Origin: Osedax fenrisi
Taxonomy: Eukaryota; Annelida; Polychaeta; Sabellida; Siboglinidae
Length of the DNA stretch: 64,000 nucleotides
Direction: 5' to 3'
Assembly: GCA_964019155.1 (NCBI GenBank)
Contig: OZ025244.1
Location: 900,735 to 964,734 of the forward strand
In this document: positions 47,245 through 60,475 of the stretch, piece by piece
Layout of the letters: each line of letters starts with the position of its first letter
Numbering within the stretch: position 1 is the stretch's first letter
Position numbers and translations under genes: made by a program
Notes under the pieces: generated by a model
What the model saw: only the letters and a program-made list of their open reading frames with translations
What the model was told of the DNA's origin: nothing
Database searches by the model: none

Positions 47245-50162
47245 AAAATCACCATTGATTTAAATAACAATAATAATGATGATGATATAATAACATTTGA
47301 TGTTGATACTCAGTATATTAACGAAATTGAATTACCCTCATATATAAAACAACATAAAAATATCAAATGTGACTTGACACTTGTTAATCTAAATATTAGA
47401 AGTTTAAAAAAAAATTATGATAATTTGAAGATCTTTATTGAACAAGCAGATTATGATATCATTTGTTTAACAGAAACATTGTTAACAAATGATTTACCAT
47501 TTATTCATAAAATTAACAATTATAACCATTATTTTACCAATAGGTCATATAATAGAGGAGGAGGTGTTTTAATTTATGTCAAATGTAATTTTAAAATAAA
47601 AATTTTGAATAAATTATCTTTTTCTAACAATATTTTAGATTGTATTACGCTAGAATTATGTATAGAAAAAAATACAAATATTATTATTAGTGCTATTTAT
47701 AGAGCAACTAGGTATACAAATGAAGCTATTTCTGAATTCAATAACATAATTTTAAACAATTTTAATACATTTAATAATACAAAATTAATTATATGTGGTG
47801 ATTTCAATTTAGATATTCTTAAAACTGATAACCTAAACGTGAATAACTTTATAAATACTATTAATGAAATTGGATGCTTTAAAACAATCAACAAACCAAC
47901 ACGAGTAATTATACATTCATCAACTCTAATTGATAATATATGTTATAATGGATTATTTAATAATATTAAAACTGGAATAATTTTAAATTACATATCGGAT
48001 CATTATCCTATATTCATTATAATAAAAAACATTTACAATAAATCACATCAAAAGAATAACATTTCAATTAGAAATAAGATAAATACATATACAATTGGAT
48101 GTTTAAGGGAAGAATTAAAAAAAAATAATTTTAATATACTATTCGAAAAAGAAAAGACCTTAAATGAAACATGGATCATATTTATTGATACAATTAAAGA
48201 TAAATATAAAAAATGTTGTCCCTCTTATAATTGTAAAAAAAATAAGAAATCTGATAACCCTTGGTTTAACGACGATCTTAAAAAACACAGCAAATTAAAA
48301 AAAAAATTATATATCAAATATATAAAAAATAAAACTCCCGAAAATCTATCAAATTATAAAACTGTGAAAAGAGAATTCCAATTAAATATTAAAAAATATA
48401 AAAAAGAATAGTATCACAATCTTTTACATAAGCAAATGGAATGTAATAAATAATATATTGAAAAGTACAAAAGACGCTATATTACCAGACTTTATTGTAA
48501 AAGATAATATAAAATATATAAATAATACATACATTGCAAATAATTTCAATAATTATTTTAGCAAAGTTGGAGAAACTCTAGATGCAGAAATACCACCCAC
48601 TAGTCAATATTCTTTTAATCAATTTTTAAAACAACCAAATTTAAATTCTTTTTTTTAGAACCAATTAAAGAAAACTAACTCATTAGAGTAATTGAAAACT
48701 TTAAACCTAAGAAATCTTTAGATATAAATAAATTATCAATGTTTTTAATCAAGTTAATTTACCCTTCTTTTATTTCTACTCTTTTAAACATTTTTAACTC
48801 TACATTTTCAACTGGAGAGATACCCACTCTTCTAAAAGCGTCACGTATTATTCCCTTATATAAATCCGGAAATAAAAATCTGTTTGAAAATGATAGGCCT
48901 ATTTCATTGACTTGTATATTTTCAAAAATACTTGAAAAATTATTTTATAATAGACTAGTCATTTTTTTAGATAAATATAATATCATATGTGATTCCCAAT
49001 TTGGATTTAGAAAAAAATCAAGTACTCTCAATGCAATTGTTAATTTAGAAACTATGATTTCGAGAATTATAAATTCCAATAAAATATATACAGCTATATT
49101 TATAGATTTTAAAAAAGCATTCGAAACTGTGAATCACGACATATTCATTAAAAAACTTCACCACTACGGTATACGTGGCTTACCATTACTTTGGTTAAAG
49201 AATTATTTAATAAAAATACCTCAATTTCTACAATATAAGATGAAATATCAAATGAATATTTCTCAAACTGTGGTGTACCTCAGGGAACTGTATTAGGACC
49301 AATACTTTTTTTTAAATATATAAATGATATTATAAATAGTTCTAAACTTCTAAAATTAACAATGTTTGCTGATGACACTACTTTATTTTTAGAAGACAAA
49401 AACATACTTAGACTTTAGGAAAATGTAAATAATGAACTTTTGAAAATAAATAACTGGTTGATATCAAATAGACTATCTATACATTTGAAGAAAACTTATT
49501 ATATGATTTTCAACTCATCCAATGTTTTAGATCTAAATATAGCTGGTATTAATATTAATTTTGTGAAAAACACAAAATTTCTAGGTGTAATAATAGATCA
49601 GAAGCTAAACTGGAAATTAGAAATAGCAGCAATTAAAACAAAACTATATAAAATAATATGGATTTTAAAAAATGTAAAACAACTCTTTGATTTTAAAACG
49701 TTAATATTATTATATAATTCATTAATTTTACCACATCTAAACTATTGTAACATTATATGGGGAAATAACTATAATTCTAATATTAATGATGTATATATAA
49801 TTCAAAAAAAAATTATTAGAATAATATTTAACAAACCAAAACATACAAACACGGATACTCTTTTTATACAAGCAAATATACTAAAATTACTTGACTTAAT
49901 TAAATATCAAACATGTAATTTTATGCATAATATATACCATAACAATGTTAGTCCAAACTCTAGTTTATTCAATAATAAAATCATACCATACAATACACGA
50001 AAGAAACCTTAACTATACACTCATTTTACCTCAAAAAATAAATGCTTATACACACTATACATCAAAGGCCCTACTATATGTAATGAACTTAATGATGAGC
50101 TAAAGGAAATTAAACCACTCAATAAGTTTAAAAATAAATTAAAAAACTATCTCATCTTAAAC
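47245..50162 (+). pseudogene. LINE ORF2: endonuclease and reverse transcriptase, frameshifted
   Basis: The endonuclease block (to 48411) is intact in one frame: VNLNIRSLKKN, C-L-T-E-T, RGGGVLIYV, CGDFNLDIL and S-D-H-Y-P-I. TAG at 48409 interrupts K-K-E-Y-Y-H. The linker lies in another frame (48458-48658), RT fingers and palm in 48739-49296 (P-I-S-L-T-C, QFGFRKKSST, D-F-K-K-A-F), then a shift inside GVPQG. Catalytic F-A-D-D (49365-49376) is preserved. The tail block is 49440-50012, with a last shift before the end near 50162. No upstream ATG was found for the start; the frame is open from about 47245. It is nearly full length, with about five lesions. Confidence 0.85.
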
Positions 50163-50164
50163 TA

Positions 50165-51458
50165 GTATATTTTATATTTTTATCTATATTTTTTCAGTAT
50201 TAATGGTCTAGTAGCCTATATATCACTTATAGGGTTTATATGACTTTTTTATCTACATTTCTTCAGTATTTTTGATCTTTTATTTTCATAATTTTCATAA
50301 TTCTTTTAGTTTTTATATATTAGAAAAACATATTTATTATAAATTTTACACAATAACATATTTTAATGTACATTGTTTTTAAATTTCCAAGTCTTAGTTT
50401 TAGTTCTTAATCTGCTTAGTTTCTTATTCTATTAGTTTTTATTCTTTTAGTTTTATTTTTATTTTATAACATACTTATTTTCAATTTTCGTTACAATTTC
50501 TTCTCTTATATTACTATTATATATGACTTTTTATCTATATTTTGTCGGTATTATTGGTCTAGTATATATCAATTATAGAGTTTATACGTATTTTTTCCAT
50601 ATTTCTTCAGTATTATTGTTTATTTATTTTGTTCATAATTATTTTAGTTTTTATATATTTGTAAAGCATATTTTTTTAAATTTTACACAATAACATATTT
50701 TAATGTACCTACATTGCTTTTAATTTCCAAGTCTTTTAGTTCTTAATCTGCTTAGTTTCTTATTCTATTAATTTTTATTCTTTTAGTTTTATTTTTATTT
50801 TATAACATACTTATTTTCAATTTCATTACAATTTCTTCTCTTATATTACTATTATATATGACTTTTTATCTATATTTTTTCGGTATTATTGGTCTAGTAT
50901 ATATCAATTATAGAGTTTATACGTATTTTTTCCATATTTCTTCAGTATTATTGTTTATTTATTTTGTTCATAATTATTTTAGTTTATATAGGTATATATT
51001 TGTATATTTGTAATACATATTTGTATATTTGTAAAACATATTTATTTAAAATTTTACACAATAACATATTTTAATGTACATTGCTTTTAATTTCCAAGTC
51101 TTTTATTTTTAATCTGCTTAGTTTCTTATTTTATTAGTTTTTATTCATTTAGTTTTATTTTTATTTTACATTCAATTATCAATATACTTTATTTATTTAT
51201 TTATCCTTTTTTGTTTAATTGTTTTAAATAATTGAAATGGTGTAATCGTTAACGGTAATATGATGATTTTTTAAACAGTTCAAATTTTATATTTTTATTA
51301 TTGTATACAATAATAAATGTTTATAAACAGGAAGTCAAAACTTATAATTGTATTTATGAACTGTTTAAAATTAAAATGGGTTGATAACTAGAAAAGCCGC
51401 AAAGGCTTCTTTATCTTTCCTGGGGTTCACCCGAATCTGATACCATACCATACCATAT
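50165..51458 (+). repeat. LINE 3' UTR with about 2.8 tandem copies of a 337-bp unit
   Basis: CTTTTTATCTATATTTTGTC at about 50526 recurs about 337 bp later with little change. A more diverged copy precedes it. The 3' terminus has a hairpin-like GAAAAGCCGCAAAGGCTTCTTT, then CCGAATCTGATACCATACCA, and ends at 51458 against the inverted end of another LINE. Confidence 0.7.
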
Positions 51459-51459
51459 A

Positions 51460-51865
51460 TATTATTATTATCAGATTTAGGTTTGCACCAGGGTTTTTGT
51501 AGAAGCTAAAGCTTATCGAGACAATTACCCTTAATTTTAAAGCAAGTTCAAAAAAAAACTAAATAAATAAAATATTATAAAATATTAGATGACTTCCTGT
51601 TTACATAGATACAATACAATGAATAAAATAGAAAAATAATATAAATTGTTTGAACTTGCCATAAAATTATGTAATCATCATTTAATTATTTATAAATAAA
51701 TAACTAAAATAAATAATAAGTACTATAAAATAATACACTAAACAAAAATATAGATGTATTAGTATAAAAGAAGAAAAAAATGAAGTAAAATGAAGTAAAA
51801 CTGAATAAAACTGAATAAAACATAACAAAAAGAATATCTAGAAAGATGGTAAGAACTGTATGTAA

Positions 51866-51897
<32 letters not shown>

Positions 51898-54335
51898 CAG
51901 TAAATAAGTTTTAGGAATTTTTTTGTAATACTTTATAATAATGTAAAGAATGTAAAATATTTGTTCAAACTGAAATGTTAGTTTAATTACTAATTTTTAT
52001 ATAAGTGTCAATAAAGAGAAATAAAACAAAGAAGTATAATCAAGTATACAAGAAAAAAGATTCAATACAAAATGTTTATGTAATTAAAAATAAAGTCAAA
52101 TAATATTATTAGTCAGAGGGAAATAAAAAATACTAAATAAAATACTAAAGAAAAAAGAAATACCTAACAGTTTTTTTTAATTTTATTATTTTTATATAAA
52201 CGTCAATTAAAAAGAAAGAAAACATGAAAGTAAATTCAAATATAAAATGCAAAAATTCAGTAAAATAATATTATTAATGTCGGGGAAATAAAATATTGTA
52301 AAGTAAAACACTCAAAAGTATTAATTTTTTTTTAATTTTTACATAAACGTCAATAAATTAAAATAAGAATAAAATGTGGATCTTAGTATATAATACAATA
52401 TTAGATAAAAGACATGATAAAAGATATAAAATTAGAAAAATGAGATTTAGATTATAAGTATACTGAGTAAGAAGATAACAAATGTGTATACATACGTTTC
52501 CTGAATAATTTATAATTTGAAATATTTTTTAAAATATTATCAAGCTTATTCCAGGTAATTGGTCCAATGTATATTAATGTTCTTCTGCATAGTTCTTTTT
52601 TGAAATTAATAATTGAGAAATTATTTATGCTCCTAGTGTTGTGAGATGATGAAGTTACAGAAAAAAATGCATTTGTTATAACAGGATGAAGATCATTGAA
52701 AATTTTAAACATAAATTCACATGTACTTATATATGTAATTTCATTTATTTTTAATAAAGAATTATCAATAAATAGTCCATTAGTATGATGTAAAAAATGT
52801 TTTTTACATATAATTCTTATCATTCGCTTTTGAAGAATATATATGCATGATACATTAGATTTATATGTATTTCCCCAAAATATGTTACAATACTTTATAT
52901 GAGGCAAGAATATGGAATTATATATATGAAGTAATGCTTTTTTATTTATAAATTTGGAAATAATGTTGGTAATCCATATGATTTTTTTTAGTTTTGATTT
53001 TAAAAACAAGATATGTTGTTTCCAGTTTAATATATCGTCTATAATTACGCCTAAAAATTTATAAAATGTAACTCTTTCAATATTTCTGTTATTTAAATTT
53101 ATATTTATAATAGTTCTTGAATTAATAGACATAAAGCAAGTTTTATTTAAATTTAATGATAACCTATTATATATTAACCATTTATTAATATTTTTTAATT
53201 CAGTTTGACAAATATAATTAAGTAATTCGGCTGATGTATTTTCAAAATATAAAGTAGTATCATCTGCGAACATGGTAAACTTAAATAAAGAAGATGATTT
53301 TGTAATATCATTAATATAAATTAAAAATAATATGGGTCCTAGGATGGTGCCTTGGGGTACACCCGTTATGACTTTTAGTTTATCTGAAATTACATCATTA
53401 TATATACACTGTTGATATCTATTTGTTAAATAGCTCATTATCCAGTTAAGTGCAATGCCTCGTACTCCAATATTTTTTAATTTAAAAAGTAATATTCTGT
53501 GATTAACTGTGTCAAATGCTTTTTTTAAATCAATAAAGATTATAGCGCCAACATTGTTATTATTAAAACAGGTACTGATTTGTGACTGGAGGTTAAATAT
53601 TGCATGTGATGTACTGTATCCTTTCCTAAAACCAAATTGAGAAGGAGATAATATATTAAAAGATGATAAAAAAACTATAAAAAGCGAGAATTAAATATTT
53701 TTTCTAAAATCTTTGCGAATTGACAGGTGAGAGAAATTGGACGATAGTTATTAAAAAATGTATCATCACCAGTTTTGTGTAAAGGGATAATATTTGATAA
53801 TTTTAAGAAATCCGGTACAACGCCTGATTCAAAAGATAAATTTACAAGAAAAACAAATGGATAAACCAATACAGGAAAAATACATTTAAGTAACTGCATG
53901 GATATGCCATAATGATCTCTTGATTTTTTTGGTTTGAATTCATTTAATACTTTAATAATTTCATCTGAACTTACTGGTGTTAAAAAAAACTATGTATATT
54001 AGGTTCAGGTAAAAAGAATTTAAAGTCATCATCATTACAATTATTTATATTATTATATAAATTAGAACCAATGTCTCTAAAAAAAGAATTAAATTCATTA
54101 GCAATTGGTTTAGAATCAACAATATTCACATTATTTACATTAAAATTGTCAGGTAGTTGTTTGAATTTTTTTTTAACATTAAGTAAATTATTTAGTACAT
54201 TCCATGTATTTTTTGTATCAGAGCAATTTTTTAACAGATTTGAATAATACTTTTTCTTAGCTTCTCGAACTAAAGATGTTGTATTATTTTTAAAAATTTT
54301 GTAAATAAATAAGTCATTTTTATTTATTATAAAAT
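51460..54335 (-). pseudogene. jockey/CR1-type LINE, 5'-truncated, RT C-terminal half intact
   Basis: On the minus strand the element enters in the pre-RT linker (about 54335, VREAKKKYYSNLLKNCSDTK). It continues through I-I-P-L-H-K-T-G and P-I-S-L-T-C (53899-53675) to one frameshift near 53675. A continuous frame then runs from about 53670 to 52452 with QFGFRKGYSTSHAIF, F-I-D-L-K-K-A-F-D-T-V, G-V-P-Q-G-T-I-L-G and catalytic F-A-D-D, through the tail I-G-P-I-T-W-N-K-L-D to the natural stop. The 3' UTR extends to 51460 and ends in (TAA)n. It contains a poly-A run of about 27 (plus-strand T at about 51870-51897). The endonuclease and ORF1 are missing. Confidence 0.85.
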
Positions 54336-54575
54336 TAAAATAATATATTTGTTAAATGAAGATTATTATAATATTATATATTATATACAAATTATTTAAC
54401 GTAAAGTAATATTAGAAGTAACATATATTTTATATATTATATATTTAAAAATTTGAAATAGTCATGATTAATTAATATTATAATTGTATTAATGTATATA
54501 ATTTATTTTCAATATACTTATTATATTTTATATCTAAAATATTATGATATTAATTCCTACTTAAATTATATTTAG
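54336..54575. other. AT-rich spacer or intron before the LRR exon
   Basis: It ends in a polypyrimidine-poor but usable acceptor (AAATTATATTTAG) for the downstream exon. Confidence 0.4.
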
Positions 54576-55260
54576 ATATGTCACAATTTTTTTTACGCTA
54601 AAGGACTCGAATATATTATGGATTATAGACTCAAAGATAATATCTGGAGTTACACGTGTGTCAATAGATCGATCCACTCACTAGGGGAATTTACATTTAA
54701 AAAGAAATATATTACACATAATAAAATATTGGAAACACTGGTACTAAGTTATAATAAATTGTTCAGCATACATAACGAATCATTCAAAAACTTAGTGGCT
54801 CTTAAACGTTTAATTCTAAACAATAATCAAATAGAAACTTTGGTTGAAAATATTTTCTCGACGAATATTAATCTCAATGTATTAGACGTACGAAATAACC
54901 TCATCATCGACATATTGTATGATTTCGGGCAAAATAAACAATTATTCAGGATATTACTCGACGGAAATCCTCTACAAGGACTGAAACGTTCTGCTTTCGA
55001 ATCGTTCATGTACAAAAAAGATGGAAGACAAACAGTTAGAATGTTCCTTAAATTGCAATATTTCAAGTGCGACTGTTCACAGTTATGGTTGATAAAGTAT
55101 GACCCTGGGTATCTGATGATCCTTGGCGATGTAAAATGCACACACAATAGTTTACCTTCTCTACGTAATATGAAGATGGATTGTTTAATTTATAAAAATT
55201 GCACCAATCACAAAAATCTATTTAAAAAAGCAGTAACGTTATGCGAACAGCAAGAAAGAG
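54576..55260 (+). CDS. leucine-rich-repeat exon with C-terminal cap (LRRCT)
   Basis: The exon starts after TATATTTAG|ATATGTCAC and ends at GAAAGAG|GTTTTATATC (phase 1). The frame is open throughout and would otherwise stop at 55331. Two N-cap-like Cys (ICHNFFYAKG and W-S-Y-T-C) are followed by four LRRs, including LETLVLSYNKLFSIHNESF, LKRLILNNNQIETLVENIF, LNVLDVRNNLI and LFRILLDGNPLQGLKRSAF. A C-terminal cap follows (LQYFKCDCSQLWLI, D-V-K-C-T-H, M-D-C). LRRs with an FKCDC-type cap belong to extracellular proteins such as slit- or Toll-like ones. No signal peptide, membrane span or further exon was found, and the P-type transposase gene starts only 280 bp downstream. It is therefore a fragment of a larger gene or a relic. 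Confidence 0.7.
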
Positions 55261-55540
55261 GTTTTATATCAATATATATATATATTAATAGTATGTATAC
55301 AAATATAATTGGAATTATAGATGTAATATAAAATTGCACTGTAATATAATGTATAATTACATATGTATTTAATATTATAGTATTTATGAATCACTATTAT
55401 CATTGTTATGCACCAAGGGCTGTCACTCCCTGCTATTTGAGAATAGTTGAAATGTAAACAAAAAATTTCATTTCGCCATCTTAGCAGATATTTACAATTA
55501 TATTAAATTTTAAATTTAAATTTAAATTATTACAATTATT

Positions 55541-56829
55541 ATGTCTATTAAAGTACTTAAAAAGGGTACAAGATGTTCTGTCATCAATTGTGATGTATAC
55601 TCTCACAGGGATACATTTACTCACCATCGTTATCCTCATACTAATGAAGAACTGTTAGTTATTATCCATAGTATTATAATATTATATTAAATATAATAAT
55701 TGTATTTAATTATTTTTTTTAAATATTTTTCAAATAATATTATATAAATCTAATTAAAAGCCGATTAAAAGTATGCATTTATTACATATAATATTATATA
55801 ATATTAAATAAATCTAATTAATGTAAAAAGTATGCATTATAATAATAATTATTACATATATTTATCCTTATGATAATCAGATATTAAATTAATAATTAAT
55901 GAATACGGCGAAATTCACAATAGGCGCTATTATATTTGTAACTAACCAGTCTAAATATAACTTAACTATATACACTTCAGTGAGCTCGATTATATAAATA
56001 CGCACGCATTGTACCGATCTGAAGACGCACGCATTACGCCGCCTATAGAAGCTATATTTAATTTTATATAAGTATCCAAAATTGTCACTACTCTATATTA
56101 TATTTATTTATTGTAATTCTAGTTGTAAAAAGTGGGCAATAAATTCACGCAACGAAACTTTAATGACTATTATAAAGAATGAGGGAGTTCATGGTTTACA
56201 AAACTATCGTATATGCGGCCGCCACTTTGAAGATAGCATGTACATCAATAAAGACAGGTTAATAACATCTTGTAATATCTTATAATAAATGAATTTGCTA
56301 TTGTTATGTTTATTATTATAGAAATTAAGTTTTCATAAAACATCTAAATATAAATAACAATTATATATATATTTAATATGTATATTAATAGTGTATACAC
56401 ACTATTGTGTTGTAAATATATTTGACATATATATTACATTTTACATTCTAGTACAGTTACATATTATTTGTATTTATCCAAGGATATTTATATACACTGT
56501 GTCTATAATATTAAATATACTTATATATTTTAAAATTATATAATTTCTTAGGAAAAGATTGAAATATATGGCACTTCCAACCCTGATACCTGTATCTAAC
56601 CCGCCAGTACAGATCAAATGTAGAAGGAAAATTGTACGACATGATCTAATTAAACGGAAAGTGCAAGGTTACATTAATAATTTATATATATCAACATTTA
56701 ATATATTAATTCAAATTTAACTTGGTGTAATTAAACATTAACATAACATATTTATTTAAATGTACCTAATACATGATCAATTGGTATATGTTATATAATT
56801 TATTATATATATATATATATATAAATTAT

Positions 56830-56876
<47 letters not shown>

Positions 56877-59380
56877 TAATTAATATATCTGATTCTTAAT
56901 CTGATTATCTATTAGAAATTTTATAAAAAATTAAATTATACCGTATTTTCGTAGATAATTTTAAAATATTACAATGTATTATATTATTATAAAATACATA
57001 TACAACTTATTAAAATTTCCTATCAATTTTAGTTAATTCGGATACCGATACAGCTGATGAGACAAACGATGAGACAAACGATGTCGACCCTTCCCCATCA
57101 GATATCCATTCTCCAGTTATAGTTGAGATGACAACGGATCTATTGCATATTGAAATTAAAAATTTGAAATGCATAATTAAACGTCAGAATAGTACTATTT
57201 TATTACTGCGTTCGATCAACCGCAAACTCCATTCAAAATCATTTCGGATGAAATCTAAACAAAGTAAACCTACAAATAAGAATGTTGCTTCTATTACTGA
57301 AGGGAATCTAAAAGACTTCATGATACGACAGTTAGAGGTATCTAAGAATCCAAGGGGTAATCGATATAATGTCAATGAAAAGATGTTCTCTCTATCTCTA
57401 TGGCATTCAAGTCCGAAATGTTACCGGCTCCTCAAGACTACGTTCTCTCTTCCATCGATCACGACACTTAGAAGATCAATACGTATGATTGATATGAAAC
57501 CTGGATTCCATCAACGAGTTTTAGACGGTATAAAGGAAAAGGCAACTACATATACCTTGCAGGAATCTCTAGTAGTAATAGCATTCGATGAGATGTCTAT
57601 CAAGACATTTCTTCAATATGATGAACAGACGGACAGTGTTATTGGATATGAAGATCTTGGTTGTAGCCTAAAATCAAATAAAATTGCTAGTTATGCAACA
57701 GTATTCATGGTACGAAGTATGTTAGGTAGTTGGAAACAACCAGTCGGCTATTTCTTGACATCAGGACCAATGAAATCTGAGGTAATCGTAAATAAACTTA
57801 GAGAATGCATAACTAAAGTCAAAGAATGCGGACTAAATCCACAAATTATAATATGCGATCAAGGACCAAATAATCGTGGTTGCAACCGTTTACTAAATGT
57901 AACGGATGGTCAATATTTCATCATTGGAAATGATAAAATATACTTTCTATATGATCCTCCACATTTACTTAAAAGCATTCGAAATGGACTATTGAATAAT
58001 GGCTTCATATTCAATGGGAATGATGTATCTTTTAAACATATTCGTGAACTATATGAATTAAAAAAAGAGTTAAATATTGATATTGCAGGAAAACTGAGTG
58101 AAAAACACATTAATTTGAATTCATTCGCGAGAATGAAAGTAAATCTGGCCGTTCAAGCTCTATCTCAGTCGGTCGCCTCTGGAATAAGATGTGTTGTCCA
58201 TCTAAAGGGAAACCTTCACCCGGACGCTCTACATACTGCAGATTTCTGTGAATTTTTCAACAATATATTCGACATATTTAATAGTAAAGGTAAATACCGT
58301 AATACAATTATTAATAAATATATTTATATTTAATAGACAAATTATAATTATACTATTAATTATAATCTATATTTCCTTATATTTATTCATAAATATATGT
58401 TAAATAATATAAAATTTCTCATAACAGGAACAAATATAAATCAGTACAAGTGTTCGCTAAAAGAAGATAGTAAGTCGGAACAATTTCTGGAAAATGCAAT
58501 CTGCATACTTAATTCGATGCGATATCAGAGCAAGCAATTCAGCAACTCTCTACCTTGTCTCATAGGATGGAGAAATAATGTCAAATGTTTGTTAAGTTTG
58601 TCTAAACATCTTCGCTCTACATATAATGTACATTCGATAGATATGCATAATTGTAGTCAGGATTGCGTAGAAAACTTTTTTTCTAGAATGAGGTCTGGTG
58701 GTGGTAACCGCGACAATCCTTCAGCCGGTGAGTTTCTTGCCGAATATAGGAAAATTACTGTAGATTCACTATTTGATCAAGTACGCGGTAGTAATTGTAA
58801 ATTAGACGCAGGTGAGTTTTTACTTAAGCTAACCCAATTACAAGAATGCATACCTACTAGTATTTCACCCACATTATTCCTACCTAACATTGTAAATATA
58901 ACTTTACCTTCTTCTATTTTATTAGATAATTCTATCGTAGAACTAACAATTAATATATGTGATTTTATACGTACTAAATATTGTAATTCTTGTTATAATC
59001 TCGTTTGCTTGCCTGTATCATCTTGTTTTACTAATAATCTTTTATATAGCATGGATAAATCTAAAAATGTAGATAATCGTATTCAACCTACAACTAAATT
59101 CTTACATTATATTAATTTATTATCTATTTTATTTAATTCTTATATAAGTGATATTATATATAAAGAAAATATTTGTAAAGTATTTATTCATATTGTATCT
59201 GTAAATAATATTAATTTTGATTATTGCGATACATGTTTTATTCATAATAATGTTATTAATTATTTTGTACGGCGCAAGTTGATACCAGTTTTATCAAAAG
59301 AAAATTTAGATTCTATAGATATAGTATCTAAAACTGGTATCACCAAATCCCGTAAGTTACTAAAACTAAAGCATTTATAA
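55541..59380 (+). CDS. P-element/THAP9-type transposase, five exons, apparently intact
   Basis: Exons 55541-55653, 56123-56257, 56552-56667, 57033-58289 and 58428-59380 have GT-AG borders and phases 2, 2, 1, 1. They join into 858 codons including the stop, with no internal stop. Exons 1-3 encode a THAP zinc-binding DNA-recognition domain: C12-x4-C17, HHRYP, W42, then C69-x2-H72 followed by F, and an A-L-P-T-L-I version of the AVPTIF box. A coiled-coil-like segment follows in exon 4 (LLHIEIKNLKCIIKRQNSTI). The RNase H-like catalytic core has AFDEMSI (D307), ICDQGPNN (D397), the GTP-domain motif YDPPHLLKSIRN, and QDCVENFFSRMRSGGGNRDN (D619, E622). These correspond to the acidic residues of Drosophila P transposase, which cuts and pastes DNA using GTP. 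A GCCATCTT motif lies about 60 bp upstream of the ATG, and AATAAA lies at 59535-59540. It may be an autonomous element or a domesticated gene; clear terminal repeats were not found. Confidence 0.9.
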
Positions 59381-59394
59381 CATTAAAAATTATA

Positions 59395-59470
59395 TATATA
59401 TATATATATATAAAATATATCTATATCTAAAACTGTTAAATATTCAAACTAAACTATGTATAACATAGTA

Positions 59471-59525
<55 letters not shown>
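59395..59525. repeat. (TA)n microsatellites downstream of the transposase gene
   Basis: Two TA tracts at about 59393-59412 and 59473-59522, in the likely 3' UTR of the transposase gene, before AATAAA at 59535. Confidence 0.85.
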
Positions 59526-59527
<2 letters not shown>

Positions 59528-59789
59528 AAATTTCAATAAAATTATTAAATTAAATTACTTCTTGAATTATTTGTAGATATTATTTTGTAAATATAAGAAT
59601 AAACATTTGAATATGAAACATAAATTATTTAAATTAAATATAATACTTACATTATTATCTCTAAATATAATACTTATATTATTATCTATAAATATAATAC
59701 TAATATCTTTATATATAATATAAGACTAAATATGTATTAAAAGGGAGTTATCAATAACGGTAAGCAATGATCCCAGTAAACACAATGAT

Positions 59790-60345
59790 AAAAATATTGG
59801 AATAAAATGCCAACTTTTTTGTGATGCATAAAATGCGGAAGTTTGTTCATGTTGAAGATGTGTATAAAATGCCATCTTTTGAACAGCATTTTATTCCGTC
59901 ATTTTTGTGCAGCATTTTATTCCTACACTTATAAACAGCATATTATTCCATTATTTTTGTGCTGCATTTTATACCACTACTTTTAAACAGCATTTTATTC
60001 CACTATTTGTATACTGCATTTTATTCTGTTATTTGTATACTGCATTTTATTCTGTTATTTTTAGATTGCATTTTATTCCATTATTTTTATGCTGCATTTT
60101 ATTCCATTATTTTTGTACTGAATTATATTCTATTATTTTTACTTATTTTTACTTAATTTTATATTCTATTACTATTTTTTGTACTTGTTGCATACTGCAT
60201 TTTATTCCATTATTTTTATGCTGCATTTTATTCCATTATTCCTATATTGATATGATTAATATATGCATTATATTCTATTATTTTTACTTAATTTGATATT
60301 CTATTACTATTTGTTTACTTGTTTAGACTGCATTTTATTCCATTA
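59790..60345 (+). repeat. box-type minisatellite GCATTTTATTCC with inverted boxes at the left end
   Basis: About twelve GCATTTTATTCC boxes are spaced by about 15-20 bp (ATTATTTTTGTGCT-like spacers) from 59886 onwards. Three boxes on the left are inverted (GGAATAAAATGCC at 59800, then two ATAAAATGC forms). Architecture is the same as the arrays at 7641 and 24522. Open frames here just translate the repeat. Confidence 0.8.
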
Positions 60346-60475
60346 CTATTATACAATATGCTATACAATTTTATTTATATATAAATAATAAATAAAAGTA
60401 ATGAATATATTATATTTATTAAAAACTAATTAACTAATTAACTATAAAACTAATTTTAACTAATAAACTAATAAA

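Noticed and set aside
55330..55540. LRR exon and P-type transposase as one fused gene
   Set aside because: The LRR exon ends at a donor in phase 1 and the transposase starts with its own ATG and complete THAP domain; no shared exon is evident.
59907..60296. 129-codon repetitive protein (FIPLFLCCILF-like repeats)
   Set aside because: It is simply a translation of the GCATTTTATTCC minisatellite.
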